DNA of 64,000 nt from CADEEV01 sp964442185 (GTDB lineage Bacteria > Acidobacteriota > Vicinamibacteria > Fen-336): the NCBI GenBank assembly GCA_964442185.1, contig CAYTWT010000009.1, positions 1 to 64,000 on the forward strand. The letters run 5' to 3'. Below, one piece after another: positions 4,741-14,984 of this stretch; the stretch's first letter is position 1; every line of letters starts with the position of its first letter. The notes below the pieces were generated by a model, which saw nothing but the letters and a program-made list of their open reading frames with translations, was not told the DNA's origin and ran no database searches. A program made the translations under genes and the position numbers.

Positions 4741-7700
4741 TTGAAAGCATTCTTTGGTCTGTTCGGGAGCCGCCCTCCGCCTGTGGCCGAGAAACCCCTG
4801 CGCGACGAGCTGCTGAGCATCGAACGGCTGGAAGAGAGGGCGAGAGCCCTCGCCGCGCGGTTCACCCTCGACCCGAACCCCCGCCGTGCCTCGCGGAACG
4901 TCTTGCCGCGCTTCGACGACAATGCCCGCGTTCTGCGCGAGGCCTACGTCACGATGGCCGACGACGTGCACCGGGGGGAGTTCGTCACGCCCGCAGCGGA
5001 ATGGATCCTCGACAACTTCCATCTGGTGGCCGCCGAGGTCTTAGGCGTGCGCCGGAACCTCCCGCCCGGCTACTACCGCGAGCTGCCCAAGCTCGCTTTG
5101 CGGGAGCTCGCAGGCGACGCCCGCGTCTACGCGATGGCCGTGGAGCTGATCCGTCACAGCGACTCCCGCCTGGACCGGCAGCAGCTCGTGCGCTTCATGA
5201 ACAGCTTCCAGGCCGTGGCGCCCCTTACGATTGGCGAGCTGTGGGCCTGGCCGAGCATGCTGAAGCTGGCCCTCATCGAAAACCTCAGGCGGCTCGCGGA
5301 AGAGACGCTCGAGGCCCGCGAGGCGGTCCGCGCTGCCGACGCCTACGTGGCAGAAATCGACGCGGCCGACCACGGGAGGCCGCCGCCGTTGCCCAGGCAC
5401 CTCCACACCGGTTACGTCGTTCAGCTCCTCCAACGCTTGCGCGAGTACGGCCCCCGCCTTTCCCGCCTCCGCGCCGCGGTCGAGGCTCATCTCTCCGCCC
5501 AACAGATGACCTCCGAGGACGCGATCAGGAGCGAGCATCAGCGCCAGGCCGCGGCCCAGGTCTCGGTGGCGAATATCATCACGAGCCTGCGTCTCGTCGC
5601 CGCGCTCGACTGGAGCCAGTACTTCGAGGCGGTCAGCTTGATAGAGCGCGTGTTGCAGCGCGATCCGGCCGGGGCGTACGCGAGCATGGATTTCCTGAGC
5701 CGCGACCGCTACCGCCAGGCCGTGGAGGAGCTCTCCGAGCCCACCGGAGAGGCGCAGTTGCGGGTGGCGCTGCGAGCGGTCGAGAGCGCGCGTCAAGGGG
5801 CGGAGAGCGGACACTCGGCGGATCGCGCCGCCCACGTCGGCCACCACCTCATCGGCAAGGGCCGCCCCGACCTCGAGACGGACGTCGCCTATCGTCCCCG
5901 CCTCGAGCGGCGGGCGCGACGCTTCCTCTTCGCCCACGCGACCGCTGTCTACCTCGGTTTGATCGGGCTCGTCACGGCCCTGATCCTGAGCCTCGGGGTC
6001 AGCTACCTCCACGGGCAGGGCGCATCAGTCTGGGTCTCGGCCGGCGCCGCGCTGCTGTTGTTGCTGCCGGGGAGCGAGGTGGCGATCGCCTTCGTCCAGC
6101 GCCTGGTTGTCCGTTGGGCGCCACCGCGACGCCTCCCCCGCCTCGAGTTCCCCGCGGAAATCCCTGAGGACGCCCGGACCATGGTGGTCGTGCCCACGCT
6201 CTTGACGAGCGTGCCCGCGGTGACCGCGCTCGTCGAGCACATCGAGGTGCTGGCTCTCGGAAACCTCGACCGGCGCATCCACTTCGCGATCCTCAGCGAC
6301 TTCGTCGACGCCCCCGCCTGCGAGATGCCGGAAGACGAGGCGATCCTCGAAGCTGCCCGGGCGGGCATCGAGGCCCTGAATGCTCGCTTCGGCGAGGGGC
6401 GCGCAGACCGCTTCTACCTGTTCCATCGTGTGCGGCAGTGGAACCCGAGCGAGAGCGTGTGGATGGGCTGGGAGCGCAAGCGCGGGAAGCTCGAGGAGTG
6501 GAACGCCGTCCTGCGTGGGGCCACCGACACGAGCTTCTCGCTGCAGGTCGGCGACGTGGGGATCCTCCCCAGTGTGCGCTACTGCCTGACCCTCGACTCC
6601 GACACCCGCCTGCCGCGGGACGCCGCGAAGAAGCTGCTCGGGATCATCGTTCACCCTCTGAATCGCCCCCGCTTCGACGCCCGCCTCGGCCGCGTCACCG
6701 AGGGCTACGGGATCCTGCAGCCCCGCGTCAGCGTGACCATGGCCAGCGCCGCCGGGTCGCTCTTCGCCCGCCTCTACGCCGGCCACACCGGAGTCGACCC
6801 CTACACCACGGCCGTGTCGGACACGTACCAGGACTTGTTCCAGGAAGGGATCTTCACGGGCAAGGGGCTCTACGACGTTGACGCTTTCATGGCCGCCCTC
6901 GAGGGGCGCGTGCCCGAGAACGCTCTGCTCTCGCATGATCTCTTCGAAGGGGTCTACGCCCGCGCGGGGCTCGTCACGGACGTGGAGGTGGTGGACGACT
7001 ATCCCTCGAGCGTGCTCGTCCATGCGCGGCGCCAGCATCGCTGGGTTCGAGGTGATTGGCAGATCCTCCGGTGGCTGTTCCCCTGGGTTCCAAGCCGTTC
7101 GGGGCTCACGCGCAACCGCCTGCCTCTGATCGCGCGGTGGAAGATCCTCGATAACCTGAGGCGCAGCCTGGTGGCCCCCGCGACCGTCGCCCTGCTGCTT
7201 CTGGCCTGGGCGCTCTTGCCGGGAAGCCCCGCGGTCTGGACGGCCGCCATCCTGGCCGCCCTGGCTTTTCCCCTTTATCCGCTGCTCCTGGAGACGAGCG
7301 CCGGCCCCAGGCCACAACAGCCGTGGCACGTGTTCCTGCGCGCCGCGTGGGAAGACTGGAAAACCGCCCTCGCCCAGGTATCGCTGCAGCTCACGTTCCT
7401 GGCCAGTCAGGCATACGAGAGGGCCCACGCGATCGCCCTGACCCTGGTCCGGCTCACGGCGACCCAGCGCCGCCTGCTGGATTGGGAGACGGCCGCAGCC
7501 AGCGCGGCCCGAGGCTCCGGCCTGGCGAAGCGAATCGGCGCGCGGCTATTCCTGGTGGAGATGATCGCCAGCCCGGTGATCGCACTCGGCTCTCTCCTGC
7601 TGGTCGCGCTGGCGCGCCCGGGCGCCCTCCTGGTGGCCCTCCCGATCCTGGCCTTGTGGGCCGCCGCGCCACTCATTGCCTACGCGCTGAGCCAGCCCGT

Positions 7701-10700
7701 GGCGCCGCGACGTGTCGAGCTGGGAAAAGAGGACCGCCACTTCCTCCGTCTGGTCGCCCAGAGCACGTGGCGCTACTTCGAGACGTTCATGGGTGCGGAG
7801 GAACACGCTCTGCCCCCGGACAACTTCCAGGAAACACCCGAGCCCAGGGTGGCCCATCGGACCTCGCCCACGAACATCGGCATGGGCCTGCTCGCGACCC
7901 TGGCCGCCCACGATTTCGGCTTCATCTCTACGGATCAGCTCGCCTCGAAGATCGACGCCACCCTCACCACGATGGAAGGCCTCGAACGCTTCGAAGGTCA
8001 CCTGCTCAACTGGTACGACACGCAAAGCCTGGCCCCGCTCCCGCCGGCCTACGTGTCCACGGTCGACAGCGGCAACCTGGCGGGCGCGCTCATCACCCTG
8101 GCGGAAGGGCTGCGTCAGGCGGGCCTTGCAGAGCTGGCGCGCCGCGCTGCCGCCTTCGCCGACGCGATGAGCTTCCGGTTCCTCTACGACCCGCAGCGCC
8201 GGATCCTCTCCATCGGCTATCGTCTCGCCGACGCCGAGGGGCCGGGACGCCTGGATCTTTCCTACTACGACCTGTTGGCCTCGGAAGCGCGGCTGGCGAG
8301 CTTCATCGGCATCGCCAAGGGCGACCTCCCCGAGACGCACTGGTTCCACCTGGGACGGCTCGTCACCAGCGTGGACGGGACGCCCACCCTGCTGTCGTGG
8401 AGCGCCACCCTGTTCGAATACCTGACGCCGCTGCTCTTCATGAAGAGCTATCCGGGAACGCTCCTCGACCAGACGTGCCGGATGGCCGTGCGCCGGCAAA
8501 TCGAGTACGCGACGGATCGCTCCGTGCCCTGGGGGATCTCGGAGTCCGCCTACAACCTCGTGGACCGGCACGGCAATTATCAGTACAAGGCCTTCGGCGT
8601 CCCCGGCCTCGGCCTGAAGCGGGGCCTGGGCGACGAGCTGGTCGTCGCTCCCTACGCCACCGCCCTCGCCGCCATGCTCGACCCGACGCAGGCCGCCCGG
8701 AACCTGCGCCGCCTGGCCGCGGAAGGGCTCGAGGGTGCGTACGGCTACTACGAGTCCATCGACTATACGCACGGGAGGAGCGACGAGCTTCCGAGTGCTG
8801 CGAGACGAGCGGGCCTCCCCCCGGGAACGGTGGTGCGGGCGTTCATGGCCCACCACCAGGGGATGACTCTCGTCGCCCTTGCCAACGCCCTGCTCGGCGA
8901 CCCGATGGTGAAGCGCTTCCATGCCGACCCGCGCGTGCAGGCCACGGAGCTGCTATTGCAGGAGCGGGTGCCCCGCCAAGCGCCCATCGCCCAACCGCGG
9001 CCGGTCGAGGCGACGCGCCTGGCAGGCCCGGTGGCTGCGTTGGCGATTCGCCGCTTCCGGTCGCCGCACACGCAGTTCCCCCATGCGCAATTCCTCTCCA
9101 ACGGCAACTACACCGCCGTGGTGACGAACGCAGGCGGGGGCGCCAGCTTCTGTCGGGGCCACGCGGTCACGAGGCACCGAGAGGATCCGACCCGTGACCC
9201 GGGCAGCCAGTTCCTCTACCTGCGCGACGTGCGCAGCGGCTCCGTGTGGTCCGCCGCCTTTCAGCCCACGCTGAAGGAGCCGGAGGACTACATGGTCACG
9301 TTCCTCCCGGAGAAGGCGACCTTCCACTGCCGCGACGACGACGTCGTCAGCCAACTCGACATCGCGGTCTCGACCGAAGACGATGTCGAAGTACGCCGGC
9401 TGGCTGTGACCAACCACAGCGATCGTCCGCGCGAGATCGAGGTCACGAGCTACGCCGAGATCGTCCTCGCCCCGCCGGCCGACGACCTCGCCCACCCGGC
9501 CTTCGGCAAGCTGTTCGTCGAGACGGAGTACCTTCCCGAGAGCGCCGCCTTGCTCTGCCATCGGCGGCCGCGTGGGTCCGACGAGCCTGGGGTGTGGGCG
9601 GTTCACGTCCTGAGCCTGGAAGGCCGGACGCAGGGGCCGGTGGAATGGGAGACCGACCGCGCGCGCTTCCTGGGCCGCGGCCGCGGGCCCGAGAACCCGC
9701 AGGCCCTCGACGGACGCTCCCTCTCCGGCACGACCGGGTTCGTGCTCGACCCCGTCGTCAGCCTCCGGCAACGCATTCGCTTGGCGCCGGGCGGCTTCAT
9801 GAGACTGTCCTTCGCCACGGGGATGGCGTCTTCCCTGGAAACGGCCAGGGCCCTCGCTCAGCGGTATCACGAGCCGAGCGCCGCGGCGCGAACCTTCGCC
9901 CTCGCCTTCGCGCATGCCCAGAGCGGCCTCCGCCACCTCGGCGTCTCGAGCGAACAAGCCCTGCTCTTCGAACGCCTGGCCTCACGGGTGCTGTCTGCGG
10001 ACGGATCGCTCCGCGCCAGCCCGGAGCTGCTGGCGAAGAGCACCCTCGGCCAGGAAGGTCTCTGGCCGCATGGCATCTCGGGCGACCTCCCCATCCTGCT
10101 GGTGCGAGTCGTCGAGGAGGACGACCTGCCACTGGTGCGCCAGGTCCTGCAGGCGCAGGAGTATTGGCGGCTCAAGGGCCTGAGCGCGGACGTCGTGATC
10201 CTCAACGAGCACCCCGTGAGCTATCTCGACGAGATGCACGCGGCGCTCACGGCCCTCCTCGACAATGGACCCTGGCGAGCGTGGAAGCACCGGCCCGGTG
10301 GGGCGTATCTGCTGCGCGGGGACCGCATGCCGGAAACCGAGCGTACCCTCCTCACCGGCGTCGCCCGCGCGGTTCTGAGCGGAGAGCGGGGCGAACTGGC
10401 CAACCAGCTCGACCGGCCCGATCCCGAGTGGCCGGAACCGGAGGAACTAGCACCCTCCGCGGAGCCGAGTCTCGCCGCCCCGGCGCCGGCGGAGGTGGCA
10501 GTGCCTCCGCTCGCCCTGGCCAACGGAATGGGCGGCTTCGCCGACGACGGACGCGACTACGTGATCGTCCTCGAAGCGGACCAGGAGACGCCCCTGCCCT
10601 GGGCCAACGTCATCGCCAACCCGGCTTTCGGAACGGTGGTCACCGCCTCGGGATCGGCCTACACGTGGTCGGAGAACAGCCGCGAGAACCGCCTCACGCC

Positions 10701-12969
10701 CTTCGCGAACGACCCCGTGACCGACCCCACGGGCGAGGCGCTGTTCGTCCGCGACGATGAGACCGGCGAGACATGGTCACCCACGCCGGGTCCGATGCCC
10801 CGCACTGGTACGGACGGTCGCTTCGTGATCCGGCACTCCGCCGGGCTCACTCATTTCGCTCGCGTAGCACACGGCCTGCGGCACGAGCTGGACGTATTCG
10901 TAGACGCGATGCAGCCGGTGAAGTTCTCCCTGCTCAGGCTCACGAACGAGAGCGCAAGGGCGCGTCGTCTGAGTGTCGTCGCCTACAACGAGTGGGTGCT
11001 GGGGCCACCGCGGGCCGGCCAGAACAGGCACGTGGTGACCGAGCTCGACGGCGAAATCGGGGCAGTGCTGGCCCGCAACCCATACAACACGGAGTTCGCG
11101 GGGCGCGTGGCCTTCGCCCACGCGAGCGAACCGCTCAGCTCGGCGACCGGAGATCGCCACTCGTTCGTCGGACGCAACGGCTCTTTGGCGCAGCCGCTCG
11201 CTCTGCGCCGTCGAGCGCTGTCGGGGCGCTTCGGCGCCGGGCTCGATCCCTGCGCTGCCTTGCACGTCCGCGTTCTGCTGGCCCCCGGGGAAAAGCGCGA
11301 GCTGGTGTTTCTGATTGGGCAAGGGCGGGATCTCGACCAGGCCCGCGAGCTCGTGGGCCGGCATGGTCAGGTGGATGCCGCAAGACGCGCACTCGAAGAA
11401 GTGAGGCACAGCTGGGACCGCATCCTCGAGACTATCCAGGTCCGAACGCCAGACGACTCGCTCGACCTGCTGATGAACCGCTGGCTGCTCTACCAGGACG
11501 TGAGTTGCCGGCTGTGGGCCCGCTCCGGCTACTACCAGCCGGGCGGCGCGTTCGGGTTCCGCGACCAGCTTCAGGACGTGATGGCCCTTTCGCTGGCCCG
11601 GCCGGACCTCTTCAGAGAACACCTGTTGCGAGCCGCGAGCCGGCAGTTCCTCGAAGGCGACGTCCAGCACTGGTGGCACGAGCCGAGCGGCCGCGGCACC
11701 CGCACCCGCTGCTCCGACGACCTGCTGTGGCTTCCTTACGCGGTCGCGCACTACGTCCGGACCACCGGCGACGCAGGCGTACTCGATGAGCCGGCGCCGT
11801 ACCTCGAGGCCCCGCTGCTCGCCCCGGAAGCACACGACACCTACGTTCAGCCCCGCGTCTCGGCCGAAAGGGCCTCGCTCTTCGAGCACTGCCTGCGCGC
11901 CATCGACAAGGGACTGACCGCGGGCGCCCACGGCCTTCCCCTGATGGGGAGCGGGGACTGGAACGACGGCATGAACCGCGTGGGACGGGAAGGGCGTGGG
12001 GAGAGCACGTGGCTGGGCTTCTTCCTCCACGGCGTGCTGCTCGAGTTCGCTTCGCTTTGCGAGGCCCGGGGAGACCAGGCCCGGGCCGAACGCTACGGCG
12101 GCGAGGCCAGGCGCCTCGCGAGCATGCTCGAGCAGACCTGGGACGGCGAGTGGTACCGGCGTGGCTACTACGACGACGGCTCAGCTCTGGGCTCGGCCCA
12201 GAACGACGAGTGCAGGATCGACGCGATCGCACAATCCTGGGCGGCGCTCTCGGGCGCGGTCCCGGTGCGGTTCGCAGAACGGGCCATGGACGCGGTCCGC
12301 ACGCACCTGGTGCGGCGTGGGTCGCAGGTCGTGCTGCTGCTCACCCCGCCCTTCGACCGATCGTCGCAGGATCCGGGGTACATCAAGGGCTATCCGCCCG
12401 GCGTGCGTGAGAACGGCGGCCAGTACACCCACGGGGCTTTCTGGGTCGTCATGGCCATGGCACGGCTAGGCAGTGGTGACGAGGCTGTGGAGCTGTTCCA
12501 TCTGCTCAATCCCGTCAACCATACGAGAACCGCGGCGGACGTCGAGCGCTACAAGGCCGAGCCGTACGTCGTCGCCGGAGACGTCTACGTGCACCCGGCA
12601 CACGCCGGGCGTGGGGGCTGGACCTGGTACACCGGCTCGGCGGGCTGGATGTACCGCGCGGGCCTGGAGAGCATCCTCGGGCTCCGGCGCCGGGGCTCGA
12701 GCTTCGAGATGGACCCCTGCATCCCGTCCTCCTGGCCCGACTACGAGATCGTCTGGCGCTTCGGCCGAACCCGCTACGAGATCGCGGTCTCGAACCCGAA
12801 GCGACGCTGCCGAGGCATCGCGGAGGCCAACCTGGACGGCGCGCCAGTCGACCCGGGCGCCATTCCTATCCTGGATGACGGCGGCACGCACCAGGTACGG
12901 CTGGTACTCGGAGATCGGAAGCGGCGGGTCCCGCCCGTTGCCAAGCTGGGGACGATCGCTCCCGCTTGA
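4741..12969 (+). CDS. ndvB: Cyclic beta-1,2-glucan synthase (NdvB/Cgs type)
   Basis: 2742 aa, normal for this family of inner-membrane proteins that make cyclic beta-1,2-glucans from UDP-glucose. Order: N-terminal domain; membrane segments near 394-422 and 428-455; GT84 glycosyltransferase from about 478, with LTLDSDTRLP (617), GKGLYDVDAF (707) and RRQHRWVRGDW (763); further membrane segments near 795-850 and 935-985; a glycoamylase-like domain about 1015-1420 ending near MAHHQGM (1369); two GH94-type beta-sandwich regions; and the C-terminal GH94 phosphorylase domain with GSGDWNDGMN (about 2403) holding the catalytic acid. Translation starts at TTG 4741 with an ideal AAGGAGG 5 nt upstream (4732). 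Transport and modification genes (ndvA-like) are not adjacent. Periplasmic glucans serve osmoadaptation. Confidence 0.93.
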   Translation: MKAFFGLFGSRPPPVAEKPLRDELLSIERLEERARALAARFTLDPNPRRASRNVLPRFDDNARVLREAYVTMADDVHRGEFVTPAAEWILDNFHLVAAEVLGVRRNLPPGYYRELPKLALRELAGDARVYAMAVELIRHSDSRLDRQQLVRFMNSFQAVAPLTIGELWAWPSMLKLALIENLRRLAEETLEAREAVRAADAYVAEIDAADHGRPPPLPRHLHTGYVVQLLQRLREYGPRLSRLRAAVEAHLSAQQMTSEDAIRSEHQRQAAAQVSVANIITSLRLVAALDWSQYFEAVSLIERVLQRDPAGAYASMDFLSRDRYRQAVEELSEPTGEAQLRVALRAVESARQGAESGHSADRAAHVGHHLIGKGRPDLETDVAYRPRLERRARRFLFAHATAVYLGLIGLVTALILSLGVSYLHGQGASVWVSAGAALLLLLPGSEVAIAFVQRLVVRWAPPRRLPRLEFPAEIPEDARTMVVVPTLLTSVPAVTALVEHIEVLALGNLDRRIHFAILSDFVDAPACEMPEDEAILEAARAGIEALNARFGEGRADRFYLFHRVRQWNPSESVWMGWERKRGKLEEWNAVLRGATDTSFSLQVGDVGILPSVRYCLTLDSDTRLPRDAAKKLLGIIVHPLNRPRFDARLGRVTEGYGILQPRVSVTMASAAGSLFARLYAGHTGVDPYTTAVSDTYQDLFQEGIFTGKGLYDVDAFMAALEGRVPENALLSHDLFEGVYARAGLVTDVEVVDDYPSSVLVHARRQHRWVRGDWQILRWLFPWVPSRSGLTRNRLPLIARWKILDNLRRSLVAPATVALLLLAWALLPGSPAVWTAAILAALAFPLYPLLLETSAGPRPQQPWHVFLRAAWEDWKTALAQVSLQLTFLASQAYERAHAIALTLVRLTATQRRLLDWETAAASAARGSGLAKRIGARLFLVEMIASPVIALGSLLLVALARPGALLVALPILALWAAAPLIAYALSQPVAPRRVELGKEDRHFLRLVAQSTWRYFETFMGAEEHALPPDNFQETPEPRVAHRTSPTNIGMGLLATLAAHDFGFISTDQLASKIDATLTTMEGLERFEGHLLNWYDTQSLAPLPPAYVSTVDSGNLAGALITLAEGLRQAGLAELARRAAAFADAMSFRFLYDPQRRILSIGYRLADAEGPGRLDLSYYDLLASEARLASFIGIAKGDLPETHWFHLGRLVTSVDGTPTLLSWSATLFEYLTPLLFMKSYPGTLLDQTCRMAVRRQIEYATDRSVPWGISESAYNLVDRHGNYQYKAFGVPGLGLKRGLGDELVVAPYATALAAMLDPTQAARNLRRLAAEGLEGAYGYYESIDYTHGRSDELPSAARRAGLPPGTVVRAFMAHHQGMTLVALANALLGDPMVKRFHADPRVQATELLLQERVPRQAPIAQPRPVEATRLAGPVAALAIRRFRSPHTQFPHAQFLSNGNYTAVVTNAGGGASFCRGHAVTRHREDPTRDPGSQFLYLRDVRSGSVWSAAFQPTLKEPEDYMVTFLPEKATFHCRDDDVVSQLDIAVSTEDDVEVRRLAVTNHSDRPREIEVTSYAEIVLAPPADDLAHPAFGKLFVETEYLPESAALLCHRRPRGSDEPGVWAVHVLSLEGRTQGPVEWETDRARFLGRGRGPENPQALDGRSLSGTTGFVLDPVVSLRQRIRLAPGGFMRLSFATGMASSLETARALAQRYHEPSAAARTFALAFAHAQSGLRHLGVSSEQALLFERLASRVLSADGSLRASPELLAKSTLGQEGLWPHGISGDLPILLVRVVEEDDLPLVRQVLQAQEYWRLKGLSADVVILNEHPVSYLDEMHAALTALLDNGPWRAWKHRPGGAYLLRGDRMPETERTLLTGVARAVLSGERGELANQLDRPDPEWPEPEELAPSAEPSLAAPAPAEVAVPPLALANGMGGFADDGRDYVIVLEADQETPLPWANVIANPAFGTVVTASGSAYTWSENSRENRLTPFANDPVTDPTGEALFVRDDETGETWSPTPGPMPRTGTDGRFVIRHSAGLTHFARVAHGLRHELDVFVDAMQPVKFSLLRLTNESARARRLSVVAYNEWVLGPPRAGQNRHVVTELDGEIGAVLARNPYNTEFAGRVAFAHASEPLSSATGDRHSFVGRNGSLAQPLALRRRALSGRFGAGLDPCAALHVRVLLAPGEKRELVFLIGQGRDLDQARELVGRHGQVDAARRALEEVRHSWDRILETIQVRTPDDSLDLLMNRWLLYQDVSCRLWARSGYYQPGGAFGFRDQLQDVMALSLARPDLFREHLLRAASRQFLEGDVQHWWHEPSGRGTRTRCSDDLLWLPYAVAHYVRTTGDAGVLDEPAPYLEAPLLAPEAHDTYVQPRVSAERASLFEHCLRAIDKGLTAGAHGLPLMGSGDWNDGMNRVGREGRGESTWLGFFLHGVLLEFASLCEARGDQARAERYGGEARRLASMLEQTWDGEWYRRGYYDDGSALGSAQNDECRIDAIAQSWAALSGAVPVRFAERAMDAVRTHLVRRGSQVVLLLTPPFDRSSQDPGYIKGYPPGVRENGGQYTHGAFWVVMAMARLGSGDEAVELFHLLNPVNHTRTAADVERYKAEPYVVAGDVYVHPAHAGRGGWTWYTGSAGWMYRAGLESILGLRRRGSSFEMDPCIPSSWPDYEIVWRFGRTRYEIAVSNPKRRCRGIAEANLDGAPVDPGAIPILDDGGTHQVRLVLGDRKRRVPPVAKLGTIAPA

Positions 12970-13013
12970 GTCCAGGGCCTGCCACTGAATCGGGCTCGAG
13001 TCTAGCCCCAGCT

Positions 13014-13919
13014 TCAGGCCAGGACGCCGCGCACGGCGAGTTGCCCGCACGCCCCCGCGATCTCGGCGCCCCGTGGCCAGCGGACGATCGATTTCACCTC
13101 CAGCGCCCTCAGCTGTTGCTGGAAGCGCAGCGTGGCGGCGCGCGAGGGCGCCACGTAGGGGCTTTCCGAAAACGGGTTGTGCGGAATCAGGTTCAGCTGC
13201 GCGTTCAGGCCGCCTAGCCACTCACCCAGGCGCCGCGCGTCATCCCGCGTGTCGTTGACGCCGGCCAGCAGCACGTACTCGAAAAAGCATCGGCGCTTCG
13301 GATGCTGCACGCTGTCCTCCCGCAACAGGCCAAGCAGCGCCGCGATCGGCCACTGCCGGTTGTGCGGCATCAGCCGCGTGCGCAAGCGATCGGTCGTGGC
13401 GTTCAGGGAGAGCGCGAGGTTCGCCTCACTCTCCGCGAGAAAGCGCCTCATGCCCGGCAGCACGCCCGCAGTCGAGACCGTGACGTGGCGGGGCGAGAGT
13501 CCGGGGAAGACGTCGGTGAGGGCGCGGACGGCGGCAAGGACCTCGCCCAGATTGTCGAGCGGCTCCCCCATGCCCATGAAGACGACGTTGCGCGGCGGGC
13601 ACGGGGGAGTCGCTGCGGCGGCGGCGAGGTACTGCGCCACGATTTCGCCAGCGCGCAGGTTGCGGCCGAATCCGAGACGCGCGGTGGCGCAGAAGTCGCA
13701 GCGCCGTGTGCAACCGGACTGGGAGGAGACACAGACGGTGCTGCGGCCACGCGCCGGAATCAGGACGGTTTCGACCGTGGCATCCCCGAACTCGAGCGCG
13801 AGCTTGAGCGTGCCGTCTACGCTCAGCACGCGCGAAACCTCCCGCCAGGCAGGGAAAAACGCGCTCGCCCGCAGAACAGCCCAGGCTCCGTGCGCAACTC
13901 CCGCGATCTGCGCGGGCAA
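13014..13919 (-). CDS. RlmN-like radical SAM rRNA/tRNA methyltransferase
   Basis: 301 aa from TTG 13919. CTRRCDFC is the CX3CX2C ligand set of the SAM-binding 4Fe-4S cluster. The upstream Cys in VCVSSQSGC and the C-terminal Cys in GACGQL correspond to the two redox cysteines of RlmN that form and resolve the methyl intermediate. FMGMGEPLDNL, STAGVLPGM and LSLNATTDRLR are family motifs. RlmN makes C2-methyladenosine at A2503 of 23S rRNA and in some tRNAs. The frame continues with family-like sequence (DLLAATVGDLEARLESRT) to a TGA near 14028 without ATG, GTG or TTG; CTG at 14018 is the probable true start. Shorter than E. coli RlmN, so an RlmN-like paralogue is possible. Confidence 0.8.
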   Translation of the reverse strand: MPAQIAGVAHGAWAVLRASAFFPAWREVSRVLSVDGTLKLALEFGDATVETVLIPARGRSTVCVSSQSGCTRRCDFCATARLGFGRNLRAGEIVAQYLAAAAATPPCPPRNVVFMGMGEPLDNLGEVLAAVRALTDVFPGLSPRHVTVSTAGVLPGMRRFLAESEANLALSLNATTDRLRTRLMPHNRQWPIAALLGLLREDSVQHPKRRCFFEYVLLAGVNDTRDDARRLGEWLGGLNAQLNLIPHNPFSESPYVAPSRAATLRFQQQLRALEVKSIVRWPRGAEIAGACGQLAVRGVLA

Positions 13920-14028
13920 GACACTCGGGCGCTCCTCGATCAGGAAGCGACGCAGGGCGACGGCCCGCGTGCGGCTCTCGAGTCGAGCTTCGAGGTCGCC
14001 GACCGTCGCGGCCAGCAGATCGAGCGTT

Positions 14029-14595
14029 CTACTTCACCTCGTCGTAGACGAGGTTGAGCTGGAGCGGCTCCTTGAGGTTCTGGTTTTCGAACAGGATCCC
14101 GTAAACGATCTGGCGGCGCGACGGCACCAGCGTGAGGACATCGATGATGCGGGTCTTGTCCTCGCCCAGCTCCTCGACGATGAGCCGCCCGGTCTCGAAG
14201 CGGCTCTTGCACTGCAGCTTGCGGCCGCGGCGGTCGTGGCGAACGTGGTCTCGGCCAAAATAGAAGATGCGCACGTTGTCCTCGCCGTGGATGATCGTGA
14301 CCTGCTTCGGCGTCTGCTCGATCTTCAGGTGCTGAAGCGAGTTCACGCGATCGAGCAGGAACTCTCGGAGCCGCACGCGCTCGACCTCGCTCGCATCCGT
14401 CGAGCGGGGCACCAGCCTCTGGACTTCCCCCTGGCCGCCGCCCTTGAGCTGAGCGGAGCCCGCCGCAGCCTCGATCTTGGCAACCGCATCGTCGCTCAGC
14501 TTGGGGTTGAGCGTGAAGCTGCCCGAGAAGTCCGGCGTGTCCTGGCCAAGGGCGGGTAGAGCCGCGAGCGCGGCAACGGCGAGAGCTAGGCGCAT
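14029..14595 (-). CDS. Exported protein of unknown function
   Basis: 188 aa with a clear signal peptide (MRLALAVAALAALPALGQ, cleavage about residue 18). The mature part begins DTPDFSGSFTLNPKLSDD, a pattern often seen in secreted acidobacterial-type proteins that open with a FSG-W/F-LN motif. The remainder is mixed alpha/beta with LQHLKIEQTPKQVTIIHGED and LTRIIDVLTLVPS-like strands. No catalytic motif is recognised. Its stop lies about 10 nt before the likely start of the rlmN-like gene, so the two are probably co-transcribed. Confidence 0.6.
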   Translation of the reverse strand: MRLALAVAALAALPALGQDTPDFSGSFTLNPKLSDDAVAKIEAAAGSAQLKGGGQGEVQRLVPRSTDASEVERVRLREFLLDRVNSLQHLKIEQTPKQVTIIHGEDNVRIFYFGRDHVRHDRRGRKLQCKSRFETGRLIVEELGEDKTRIIDVLTLVPSRRQIVYGILFENQNLKEPLQLNLVYDEVK

Positions 14596-14623
14596 GCCCC
14601 TAGTTTAGTATGCCTGGGCCATC

Positions 14624-14905
14624 CTAGCCGCCGCCCCCGACCTTCCGCGAGGCCGTGACCTTCTGGAAGCCACGCGTGTTCTGCAAGCCGCCCTTCCACG
14701 GCTGACGGGTGCTGTGACGGGGCGTGGCAGGCGTCGGCTTCGCCGCTTCCCCGGGGGCTTCGGCAGGGGCCGCGGCGGGCGCGTCCGCTAGCACCTTCGC
14801 ACGCACCTCGCGCGCCTTCGCCTCGTCCGGCCCCAGGTGACAGGCCTTGTACTTCTTCCCCGAGCCGCAGTGGCAGGGGTCGTTTCGTCCCAGCGTGGAT
14901 GGCAT
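14624..14905 (-). CDS. SEC-C zinc-motif protein
   Basis: 93 aa. The N-terminus MPSTLGRNDPCHCGSGKKYK is a SEC-C motif (CXC...CH), the same zinc site found at the SecA C-terminus and in many small proteins. The rest is Ala/Pro-rich and probably disordered, ending in QPWKGGLQNTRGF and a basic Gly tail. SEC-C modules bind zinc and often contact SecB or ribosomes; nothing here defines a precise role. It sits 28 nt upstream of the exported protein gene on the same strand. Confidence 0.7.
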   Translation of the reverse strand: MPSTLGRNDPCHCGSGKKYKACHLGPDEAKAREVRAKVLADAPAAAPAEAPGEAAKPTPATPRHSTRQPWKGGLQNTRGFQKVTASRKVGGGG

Positions 14906-14984
14906 GCGATCTGACTCTACTACGACTCCGGGCGCCTTGCGCGCCGGCGCAGTGGCAGCGCGACTCCATGAGCGGGGGACACTA

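Noticed and set aside
13177..14559. 460-codon plus-strand frame
   Set aside because: Antisense of the RlmN-like and exported-protein genes, which have clear family motifs and a signal peptide.
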